A stretch of 64,000 bases of DNA from Aliidiomarina sanyensis (lineage in GTDB: Bacteria; Pseudomonadota; Gammaproteobacteria; Enterobacterales; Alteromonadaceae). Within the stretch, counting starts at the first letter, position 1; each line of letters starts with the position of its first letter. Below the pieces are notes generated by a model that was not told the DNA's origin, ran no database searches, and worked only from the letters and a program-made list of their open reading frames with translations. The stretch is taken from positions 109,494 to 173,493 of the forward strand of contig NZ_PIPM01000005.1 in assembly GCF_003987175.1 (NCBI RefSeq). Direction: 5' to 3'. The position numbers and the translations under genes are program-made. Of this stretch, positions 57,611 through 64,000 are shown in pieces.

Positions 57611-58414
57611 ATGAACGAGACAGATTTGCAGGAGTGGCAACGTCGCTTTGGTGGAATTGAACGCCTGTATGGAGTTCAACAGGCGGCGCACATCCGACAA
57701 CTGCACCTCGCCGTCGTGGGTCTTGGAGGTGTCGGTTCGTGGGCCGCCGAAGCGCTCGCACGAACGGGTGTGGGAAAACTCACTCTCATCGACTTGGATG
57801 ATGTGTGCCTGAGCAATACCAATCGGCAGTCCCATGCGTTCACATCAACGGTGGGCCAACCAAAGACCGAAGTCGTGGCTGCCCGTTTACGCGATATCAA
57901 TCCATCCTTGGAGCTGCGGATCATTGACGACTTCGTCACCCCTGACAATTTATCCGAGGTGTTCGCTGAGCGTCCCGATGGGGTATTGGATGCAATTGAT
58001 AGTTTGCGTGCCAAAATTGCCCTGTTGGTATGGTGTAAGCGGAGTAAAATCCCGATCGTCACCACGGGAGGTGCGGGTGGACAGATTGATCCATCCGCAT
58101 TAGCCATTGCGGATATTTCCAAGGTGACGCAAGACCCACTGATGGCAAAAGTACGCAATCAATTGCGTCGTGATCATGGGTTTAGTAAGAATCCTAAGCG
58201 CAAGTTTGGGATTGATTGCGTGTATTCAACAGAACAATTGCGGTACCCAGTGCTAGGTGGTGATGTTTCTTACGCTAAACCGGGGCATGAAGCAACGCGA
58301 CTCGATTGTGCGACAGGATTTGGAGCATCCATGATGGTGACTGCGAGTTTTGGTTTGCTGGCGGCAAGCAAATTGATGGAACGGGTCCTTCCTAAGCACA
58401 CACCGAGCTCTTGA
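57611..58414 (+). CDS. tcdA: tRNA threonylcarbamoyladenosine dehydratase TcdA
   Basis: Cyclises the t6A37 of ANN-decoding tRNAs to ct6A with ATP. The E1-like fold of 267 residues begins with RFGGIERLYG, followed by VVGLGGVGSWAAEALARTGVG (nucleotide site) and LIDLDDVCLSNTNRQ, and ends with CATGFGASMMVTASFGLLAA. It accepts sulfur-relay help from CsdA/CsdE in E. coli; csdE lies convergent here with a 23-base overlap, but csdA is not in the window. Confidence 0.94.
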   Translation: MNETDLQEWQRRFGGIERLYGVQQAAHIRQLHLAVVGLGGVGSWAAEALARTGVGKLTLIDLDDVCLSNTNRQSHAFTSTVGQPKTEVVAARLRDINPSLELRIIDDFVTPDNLSEVFAERPDGVLDAIDSLRAKIALLVWCKRSKIPIVTTGGAGGQIDPSALAIADISKVTQDPLMAKVRNQLRRDHGFSKNPKRKFGIDCVYSTEQLRYPVLGGDVSYAKPGHEATRLDCATGFGASMMVTASFGLLAASKLMERVLPKHTPSS

Positions 58415-58814
58415 CGGTCTTTAAGACCCGATGAAGCCCGTTATTGCGAGAAGGACTCAACTGCTGCTCGAGACCACATGCCTGCAGCCAATCGGCCGCT
58501 TGGAATGCGCTTACTTCATCGCGCGTTTTCCCCTGAATAGGCGCAAGGAGTACCAGCAATAAACCGGCAACGAGCCGAGATTCACTGTGACTGACAAACC
58601 ACCACCGAGTCTCCGTGTTTGAGTGATCTGCTTGGATATTAACCCAAACGGCCGCCTCGCAGCCGAACACACTAAACTCTGGCCGCATAATGTCCGTATG
58701 AGGATAATCACGCCCCAGCAGTAGTAAATACCGAAGTCGCTGTTCCCATTGACGAAGCGCAATCAGATCGGCTTGAAGTTGTGCGCTGTTTGGGAATGGT
58801 TGGGAGAGTGCCAT
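58392..58814 (-). CDS. csdE: SufE-family sulfur acceptor (CsdE-like)
   Basis: Takes persulfide sulfur from a cysteine desulfurase. The 140 residues hold acceptor Cys 52 in FGCEAAVW and the typical C-terminal LGLEQQLSPSRNNGL-type region, here GLEQQLSPSRNNGLH. The neighbour, tcdA, favours CsdE over SufE since E. coli clusters csdA-csdE-tcdA. The cognate desulfurase must be elsewhere. A TATAAT on the minus strand (58898-58903) could be its promoter. Confidence 0.88.
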   Translation of the reverse strand: MALSQPFPNSAQLQADLIALRQWEQRLRYLLLLGRDYPHTDIMRPEFSVFGCEAAVWVNIQADHSNTETRWWFVSHSESRLVAGLLLVLLAPIQGKTRDEVSAFQAADWLQACGLEQQLSPSRNNGLHRVLKTVKSSVCA

Positions 58815-58913
58815 GATTCGGTGCCTACGCCGGTAAGTATGTTTTAAAACAGGGTGCCAGCTTGAGTTGACACTCTATTCAACTGAATTTTGCGCGCATT
58901 ATAGCCTGATCAC

Positions 58914-58942
58914 TTGTTTCGTGCAGGCCGCTTTTACATAAT
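58914..58942 (+). promoter_or_regulatory. Candidate sigma70 promoter for etfBA
   Basis: TTGTTT (58914-58919), 17 bp, CATAAT (58937-58942), 48 bases before the etfB start. Confidence 0.5.
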
Positions 58943-58989
58943 GCACGCTTATGTCTGTTTGACGTATGAATGACGAGAAGGAAGAAGTT

Positions 58990-59739
58990 ATGAAAATCTT
59001 GGTCGCGGTAAAGCGCGTCATTGACTACAACGTCAAGGTCCGTGTGAAAGCCGATCAGTCCGATGTGGACTTAAGCAACGTTAAAATGGCGTTGAACCCT
59101 TTCTGTGAAATCGCAGTGGAGGAGGCCGTGCGCCTGAAAGAGAAAGGCACTGCGGAAGAGATTGTGGTGGTATCGATTGGACCGAAAGCGTGCCAGGAGC
59201 AAATCCGCACCGCATTAGCACTCGGTGCCGACCGCGGCATTCACGTCGAGACAGACACGATGCCCGATTCTTTGGGCGCTGCAAAATTACTCAGTAAAGT
59301 AGTTGCCGAAGAGCAGCCGCAGCTGGTTATCTTGGGCAAGCAAGCGATTGATTCAGATAACAACCAAACCGGTCAGATGCTTGCTGCATTGACCGATATG
59401 CCACAAGGAACCTTCGCTTCGGAAGTGAAGATTAACGATGGCAAAGTGCAAGTCACGCGTGAAGTGGACGGTGGACTGCAAACCGTTGAGCTCACGTTAC
59501 CTGCCGTGGTGACCACCGATCTGCGTTTAAACGAGCCGCGCTATGCATCGCTGCCAAATATTATGAAAGCGAAGCGGAAGCCGCTAGACGTGAAAACGCC
59601 AGCGGACTTGGGCGTTGAGCTTGCGGCAAAGGTTGCGCTGTTAAAAGTAGAGCCGCCTGCAGAGCGCAGCGCTGGGGTGAAAGTTGCAGACGTAGCAGAG
59701 TTGGTTGAGAAATTGAAAAACGAGGCAAAAGTATTATGA
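58990..59739 (+). CDS. etfB: Electron transfer flavoprotein, beta subunit
   Basis: Together with EtfA it carries electrons from acyl-CoA and amine dehydrogenases to ETF:ubiquinone oxidoreductase. The 249 residues begin [19 protein letters not shown] and contain the family signature region with [47 protein letters not shown] 58990 has AAGGAAG upstream; an earlier ATG eight codons before is less likely. Overlaps etfA by 4 bases. Confidence 0.96.
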   Translation: MKILVAVKRVIDYNVKVRVKADQSDVDLSNVKMALNPFCEIAVEEAVRLKEKGTAEEIVVVSIGPKACQEQIRTALALGADRGIHVETDTMPDSLGAAKLLSKVVAEEQPQLVILGKQAIDSDNNQTGQMLAALTDMPQGTFASEVKINDGKVQVTREVDGGLQTVELTLPAVVTTDLRLNEPRYASLPNIMKAKRKPLDVKTPADLGVELAAKVALLKVEPPAERSAGVKVADVAELVEKLKNEAKVL

Positions 59740-60668
59740 GCATTTTAGTCATTGCAGAACACGATAATAAAACGCTCAATCCAGCCACGCTGAAGACCCT
59801 GACTGCAGCACAAGCTATGGGTGATGACGTCCATGTGTTGGTGGCCGGCGAAGGCTGTGGTGCGGTCGCTGAAGCAGCAGCGCAAGCTGCCGGTGTACAA
59901 AAGGTTTTCTGTGCCGATCATGCGGCCTATGCACATCAGCTGGCCGAGAATATCAGTGCGTTGGTGGTCAGCCTCGCTGAGGGCTACAGCCATATTGTGG
60001 CTCCTGCGACCACCACGGGTAAAAACTTCATGCCGCGTGTTGCCGTTTTGCTCGATGTTGCCCAGATTTCGGACATCATCTCAGTTGAAGCGCCGGATAC
60101 GTTCCGTCGTCCAATTTACGCGGGTAATGCGATTGCCACAGTTCAATGTCAGCAAGCGGTGAAAGTCATTACCGTTCGTGCTACGGCCTTCGATGCGGTG
60201 GCAGCCGACGGTGGCCAAGGTTTGGTCACGTCACTTGATGCAGTTTTCGAATCAGATAAAGTGCGCTTCGTTGGCGAGCAAGTCGCGGCGTCGGAGCGTC
60301 CTGATTTGGCGGCAGCTCGGGTGGTGATCTCCGGTGGACGCGGCATGCAAAACGGTGAGAACTTTGCATTGCTAGAAAAGGTAGCGGATAAGCTAGGCGC
60401 AGCAATTGGCGCATCACGCGCTGCGGTTGACGCGGGTTTTGTCCCGAACGATATGCAGGTCGGTCAGACCGGCAAAATCGTCGCTCCAGAGCTGTATATT
60501 GCGGTGGGAATCAGTGGAGCAATACAGCACCTTGCGGGAATGAAAGACTCCAAAGTCATTGTTGCCATTAATAAAGATGAAGAAGCGCCTATTTTTCAGG
60601 TCGCGGATTATGGCCTAGTGGCTGATTTATTTGAGGTGCTACCACAACTCGAAAGCGCTTTATCTTAA
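59736..60668 (+). CDS. etfA: Electron transfer flavoprotein, alpha subunit
   Basis: FAD-carrying subunit of the ETF heterodimer. The 310 residues end in the FAD-binding C-terminal domain, with [45 protein letters not shown] and [18 protein letters not shown]. This conventional etfBA pair lacks the bifurcating-type neighbours (fixCX, acyl-CoA dehydrogenase), so it is the ordinary respiratory ETF. A hairpin at 60676-60709 follows. Confidence 0.97.
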   Translation: MSILVIAEHDNKTLNPATLKTLTAAQAMGDDVHVLVAGEGCGAVAEAAAQAAGVQKVFCADHAAYAHQLAENISALVVSLAEGYSHIVAPATTTGKNFMPRVAVLLDVAQISDIISVEAPDTFRRPIYAGNAIATVQCQQAVKVITVRATAFDAVAADGGQGLVTSLDAVFESDKVRFVGEQVAASERPDLAAARVVISGGRGMQNGENFALLEKVADKLGAAIGASRAAVDAGFVPNDMQVGQTGKIVAPELYIAVGISGAIQHLAGMKDSKVIVAINKDEEAPIFQVADYGLVADLFEVLPQLESALS

Positions 60669-60675
60669 CTGCGTG

Positions 60676-60709
60676 ACAAGCAGGTCGGTCCTCTGCTAAC
60701 CTGCTTGTT
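60676..60709 (+). terminator. Possible terminator after etfA
   Basis: ACAAGCAGGT pairs perfectly with ACCTGCTTGT around a 14-base loop. The tail TAATAAAG lacks a U-run, so it is only a weak intrinsic terminator candidate. Confidence 0.5.
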
Positions 60710-60842
60710 AATAAAGTATTACAAAAAAGTTGGTTAAATGGGTGTAAATACTTGCGAAATCATGATTAATCAGACATGATTTTTGCACAGTCATTAGCCA
60801 GGGACTCCCAGTTCGGGGTACGCAGGATAGGTGGCAACAACA

Positions 60843-62663
60843 ATGAAAAGAAAAACAACTATGTTTAAAAAACTCCCTCTTGCCTCTGCTGTCGCACTTG
60901 CAATTGCAATGCCTGCACAGGCCGCTGATTTTTCTGCAGGTCCGTTCGAAGTATCGTTCGATTCCACGTTTTCCGTGGGCGCAACGTGGCGGACAGGTCA
61001 GCGTGATATTCGGGTGCTGCACCCAGGAAACTTTGAAGGTGGCTTGGGCCAATCAGGCGTTGCCGACGATGGTAACCTGAACTTCGATCGGGGTGACTTA
61101 ACCTCTTGGGTTTTTCGTGGCATTCACGATGTAGATATTCGCACTCAGAACGCTGGTGGCGTCTTCATTCGGTTTAACTACTGGTACGACGCAGTGTTGG
61201 AGCGAGAAGGCGTAGCGCATGGCCATACAGGAACCAACTACTTCCCTGATGTGCGCCTTGACCCAAACTCTTTTGATGATTACTCCAAAGGGAAGGGCAT
61301 CAACCTTCTCGACGCCTTCTATTACACCAGCTTCGATTTAGGCAATAGCCCGGTCGATTTGCGGGTGGGACGTCAAGTGTTGAGCTGGGGTGAGAGTACC
61401 TTCATCTTTAACGGTGTGAACTCGATTAACCCACTAGACGTAAACGCGGCCCGCCGTCCCGGTGCTGAAGTGCGTGAAGCCCTGTTGCCGGTCGGCATGG
61501 TGAGCACATCGATCGGTTTAAGCGATGCGTGGAGTTTGGATGCGTTCTGGCAGTTCGAGTGGGATAACACCAAGCTCGACGGATGCGGAACCTTCTTCTC
61601 GACCGTTGATATTTTGGGTGGCCCAGGCTGTAACAAAGTCACCCTGAATCCAGAGGTGGCGCCGGGTCGTTTCTTGAGCGACCGTGAGTCAGTTGAAGCT
61701 GGTTTGTACCTGACTCGGACAGACGATGTGGAAGCGAGTGACACGGGGAGTTTTGGTGTTTCAGCACGCTACTACTCGATGGATCTCGACACGGAATTTG
61801 GTTTTTACTACCTGAACGTTCACAACACGGCGCCGATTATTTCCGCGACCGATTGGCGGACGAATAACTTCAGCAATAACGTGGTCTCTCAGCTAGGACC
61901 GATGTACTACGCTGAATATCCGGAAGATAACGAGATTTATGGCGTGAGCTTCAGTACCACCCTGAGCGAGTGGTCATGGTCAGGTGAGGTAAGCTACCGT
62001 CCAAATCAAGCGGTGCAGATCAACACCACTGAAATTTTGACTGCGGGTCTCCGCCCAGAAGTGCCGAGTACGTTTACTCCGCGCTTAATCGAAGCACGCC
62101 CAGACGGCGTTGCGGTTGGGAATCGCGCTCGGGGTTATGAAGAGCTCGAAGTATGGCAAGCACAGATGACTTTCGTAAACTTCTTCGAGCGCCTCTGGGG
62201 CTCGGATCGGATGACGTTCATCGGTGAAGTGGGCGCCAACTACGTTTCTGATCTACCAGGTCTTGATGAGCAGCGTTTCGGTCGCAGCCCAGTGTATGGC
62301 AAGTGTTTGTCGGTGGCTGACCAAATGGCGCTAGGTAATCCTAGCCCTGCTGGCAACATGAACTGTGATGGGTTTGTCACGAGCTTCTCGTGGGGTTATC
62401 GGACACGCTTTATCTTTAACTTCTCGAATGCGTTCATGGGCTGGAACATTAACCCAACGATCGCGTGGAACCATGATGTGAAAGGGTATTCACCAAACCC
62501 GAACTTCATCGAAGGTCGCCAGAACTTGGGTCTGTTGCTTGACGCGAACTACTTGAGCAACAAATACCGGATCACAGTGGGTTACAACCGCTATCAAGGC
62601 GCGGATTACGATCCAATGCAGGACCGTGACCACATCTCTGCTAGCTTCTCGATGTCATTCTAA
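60843..62663 (+). CDS. DUF1302 outer-membrane beta-barrel protein
   Basis: A predicted outer-membrane protein of 606 residues. It has a Sec signal ending MPAQAADF (about residue 27), alternating beta-strand pattern, many aromatic girdle residues, and a C-terminal FSMSF with the terminal Phe required by BAM. The DUF1302 family is known near BCCT transporters, acyl-CoA or aromatic-compound genes in Pseudomonas and Alteromonadales and may be porin-like. Its position after etfBA hints at lipid or hydrophobic substrate uptake. Three possible starts (GTG 60831, ATG 60843, ATG 60861); ATG 60843 has AGGTGG upstream. Confidence 0.88.
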   Translation: MKRKTTMFKKLPLASAVALAIAMPAQAADFSAGPFEVSFDSTFSVGATWRTGQRDIRVLHPGNFEGGLGQSGVADDGNLNFDRGDLTSWVFRGIHDVDIRTQNAGGVFIRFNYWYDAVLEREGVAHGHTGTNYFPDVRLDPNSFDDYSKGKGINLLDAFYYTSFDLGNSPVDLRVGRQVLSWGESTFIFNGVNSINPLDVNAARRPGAEVREALLPVGMVSTSIGLSDAWSLDAFWQFEWDNTKLDGCGTFFSTVDILGGPGCNKVTLNPEVAPGRFLSDRESVEAGLYLTRTDDVEASDTGSFGVSARYYSMDLDTEFGFYYLNVHNTAPIISATDWRTNNFSNNVVSQLGPMYYAEYPEDNEIYGVSFSTTLSEWSWSGEVSYRPNQAVQINTTEILTAGLRPEVPSTFTPRLIEARPDGVAVGNRARGYEELEVWQAQMTFVNFFERLWGSDRMTFIGEVGANYVSDLPGLDEQRFGRSPVYGKCLSVADQMALGNPSPAGNMNCDGFVTSFSWGYRTRFIFNFSNAFMGWNINPTIAWNHDVKGYSPNPNFIEGRQNLGLLLDANYLSNKYRITVGYNRYQGADYDPMQDRDHISASFSMSF

Positions 62664-62677
62664 ACGACAACGAAATT

Positions 62678-62706
62678 CCAAAAGGCTCCTCCGGGAGCCT
62701 TTTTTG
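62678..62706 (+). terminator. Rho-independent terminator after the DUF1302 gene
   Basis: AAAAGGCTCC-TCCG-GGAGCC followed by six T. Confidence 0.93.
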
Positions 62707-62708
62707 TG

Positions 62709-62905
62709 ACCTCAGCTGCGCTGGGTTTTGCTCAAGGGGGATTTCGCGTGGCCCGGAGTGGGTTAGTCCCTCTGCAGGGTGTCTGCCGCATGGATGCGGC
62801 AGTCAAGCCCCCATGGATGGGTTCACGGCGTCCCTGCAGAGGGACTAACCCGCGAAGGGCCCAAGAGCGAATTCACGCCCGAGCAAAACCCAGCGCAGCG
62901 GAGGT
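62709..62905. repeat. Nested palindromic element (MITE/REP-like)
   Basis: This 197-base non-coding element fills most of the 343-base gap between the DUF1302 gene and suhB. Outer arms 62709-62733 and 62881-62905 are inverted copies with one mismatch in 25. Inner arms 62760-62779 and 62832-62851 are perfect 20-base inverted copies containing CTGCAG. In the middle are a 9 bp hairpin with CTGCCGCAT / ATGCGGCAG (783-802 of 62 kb) and a CCCATGGATGGG unit. It has no transposase. I recall CATGGATGG-bearing hairpin repeats in related gammaproteobacteria, so a dispersed repeat family is likely; copies elsewhere cannot be seen from here. Confidence 0.85.
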
Positions 62906-62933
62906 AATACACCGCGACCTCCGAAGCCCTTGG

Positions 62934-62962
62934 TTGTATTCCGCATTGGGATTGCATATAAT
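62934..62962 (+). promoter_or_regulatory. Promoter for suhB
   Basis: TTGTAT (62934-62939), 17 bp, perfect TATAAT (62957-62962). It lies just outside the palindromic element, so the element's right edge is 29 bases from the -35 box. Confidence 0.55.
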
Positions 62963-63006
62963 GCCGCCGATTTTTCACTCGCTCTTTGCCAGTACAGGAA
63001 CCTCCC

Positions 63007-63807
63007 ATGCATGCAATGTTAAATATTGCGGTGCGTGCTGCACGTGCAGCCGGCCGTGTCGCCATGAAATCTTTTCAACAACCCGACCAAGTCGAGTATG
63101 AAGAAAAAGGCGCTAACGACTTTGTCACGAACATCGACAAAGCCTGCGAACAGACCATCATCGCGACCATTCAAAAATCTTACCCAGACCACGATTTCCT
63201 CGCAGAAGAGTCTGGCGCGCATCATGCGAAGGGAGAGTACCTGTGGGTGATCGACCCGATCGATGGCACCACCAACTTCATGCGCGGAATCCCGCACTTC
63301 TGTATCTCGATTGCGCTTATGCATAAAGGCGTTACACAACACGCTGTTGTGTATGATCCCGTGCGCGAAGAAATGTTCACTGCAAGTCGTGGTGCGGGAG
63401 CACAATTGAACGGATACCGCATTCGCGTTTCGGCTCGAAAAGAATTGGAAGGCACCCTCCTTGCAACGGGATTCCCATTCAAACTCAAGCATTTGTTGCC
63501 GGACTATCAAAAGGTATTCAATTCATTTTTTGAGCAAGCTGCGGATGTGCGTCGTGCGGGTTCAGCCGCTCTGGATCTGGCTTATGTGGCTGCAGGTCGT
63601 GTGGATGGCTACTGGGAAGCGGGTCTTAAATTGTGGGATACGGCTGCGGGTGAGTTGCTTGTGCGCGAAGCGGGTGGTGTTGTGACCGATTTTGGTGGCG
63701 GTATGAATCATCAAAATTCAGGTAATATCGTGGCAGCATCGCCTCGTGTTTTACAAGGAATGGTGAGCAAAATGCGTCCGCTATTGCCAGCCGCCTTGTT
63801 GAAATAA
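63007..63807 (+). CDS. suhB: Inositol monophosphatase family protein SuhB
   Basis: A Mg-dependent phosphatase that in E. coli also joins rRNA transcription antitermination complexes. The 266 residues contain metal ligands Glu 67 (LAEESG), Asp 83 and Asp 86 in DPIDGTTNF, and the second motif LWDTAAGELLVREAGG. ATG 63007 (MHAMLNIAVRAARAAG) is chosen over an earlier in-frame start. A terminator and then an intron follow. Confidence 0.96.
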   Translation: MHAMLNIAVRAARAAGRVAMKSFQQPDQVEYEEKGANDFVTNIDKACEQTIIATIQKSYPDHDFLAEESGAHHAKGEYLWVIDPIDGTTNFMRGIPHFCISIALMHKGVTQHAVVYDPVREEMFTASRGAGAQLNGYRIRVSARKELEGTLLATGFPFKLKHLLPDYQKVFNSFFEQAADVRRAGSAALDLAYVAAGRVDGYWEAGLKLWDTAAGELLVREAGGVVTDFGGGMNHQNSGNIVAASPRVLQGMVSKMRPLLPAALLK

Positions 63808-63837
63808 CCGCGACAGCAAAAGGCTTAGAGAACAACG

Positions 63838-63876
63838 TAAAACGCCGGCCCTGAAGAGGTGCCGGCGTTTCTTGTT
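63838..63876 (+). terminator. Rho-independent terminator after suhB
   Basis: AAACGCCGGC (63840-63849) pairs with GCCGGCGTTT (63861-63870) around an 11-base loop. The tail TTTCTTGTT ends exactly where the group II intron begins. Confidence 0.93.
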
Positions 63877-64000
63877 GTGCGCCGGGCACGGCGCGTTGCG
63901 CCCTGACGGGTGCTATTCCTGTACAGGTGGTACTGACAGGATGACTTGGAGGTGAGAGTCCTCTGTGAGCCCGGTAAGGGGAATCACTAGCTGAACCGCA
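63877..64000 (+). mobile_element. 5' end of a group II intron (class C type)
   Basis: The sequence begins GTGCGCC, the conserved group II 5' end (GUGYG). It continues with features of domain I of bacterial class C introns: a GGGCACGGCGC stretch like the start of the Oceanobacillus IIC intron, GGAGGTGAGAGTCCTC (compare GGGTGAGAGTCCC) and AGCTGAACCGCA at the window's end. Class C introns insert just behind intrinsic terminators, and this one starts directly after the suhB terminator tail. The rest of the ribozyme and any reverse transcriptase gene lie beyond the window. Cut off at 64000. Confidence 0.9.

Noticed and set aside
62706..63101. 131-codon plus-strand frame over the palindrome
   Set aside because: It runs through inverted repeats and the suhB promoter into suhB in another frame; no protein-like pattern.

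Overview
The window is a 64 kb stretch of gammaproteobacterial chromosome, about half G+C. Housekeeping gene order points to the Alteromonadales. argR lies beside and divergent from mdh, ispB is divergent from rplU-rpmA-obgE, and rppH-ptsP-(TSUP transporter)-lgt-thyA form one run. The general style (many secreted peptidases, a DUF6435 small protein, a free-standing ArcB-type Hpt protein, a DUF2982 gene beside mutH) suggests a marine relative of Idiomarina/Aliidiomarina or Shewanella. That placement is an inference, not a sequence match. No tRNA, rRNA, CRISPR array, prophage or IS transposase was seen.

Layout. 1-2.3 kb: end of pyruvate dehydrogenase (aceF, lpdA). 2.4-13.5 kb: envelope and secreted proteins (two unknown lipoproteins, an M13 peptidase, an MBL-fold lipoprotein, a large met-zincin protease, a membrane GDPD phosphodiesterase) with ribA and ogt between them. 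13.5-18.7 kb: an RND efflux pump and adaptor divergent from a LysR regulator. 18.8-23.0 kb: chrA, then a DUF1538 transporter / PII-like / CBS / hydrolase operon with an FNR-like promoter site. 23.2-34.1 kb: acnB, a gamma-glutamyltransferase, a degenerate DyP-like protein, argR/mdh, ispB, rplU-rpmA-obgE and folA. 34.2-39.6 kb: an S33 peptidase with a NatAB-type ABC exporter, a DAO-type oxidoreductase and a GNAT with a Cys cluster. 39.7-43.2 kb: folE2, adenosine kinase and ahcY. 43.3-47.4 kb: hptA and arcA tail to tail, a sensor kinase and rsmC. 47.4-50.8 kb: a rim locus (RimB-like protease, RimK, M14-like hydrolase) divergent from an EAL phosphodiesterase. 50.7-58.8 kb: DUF2982, mutH, then rppH-ptsP-TSUP-lgt-thyA-tcdA and convergent csdE. 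58.9-62.7 kb: etfBA and a DUF1302 outer-membrane protein. 62.7-64 kb: a nested palindromic repeat, suhB, and the 5' end of a group II intron.

How the genes connect. Several loci concern the switch between aerobic and anaerobic or low-nutrient states: ArcA with a stand-alone Hpt, the FNR-like site before the DUF1538-PII-CBS operon, PtsP, and c-di-GMP turnover beside RimK. AhcY and adenosine kinase clear S-adenosylhomocysteine and its adenosine product. FolE2, FolA and ThyA all belong to folate/thymidylate metabolism. The secreted peptidases and gamma-glutamyltransferase fit a peptide-scavenging life.

The most notable observations are the group IIC-type intron placed directly after the suhB terminator, the large palindromic element before suhB, the transporter/PII/CBS operon, the split Arc relay, the rim/EAL locus, and a DyP-fold protein that has lost its catalytic aspartate motif.
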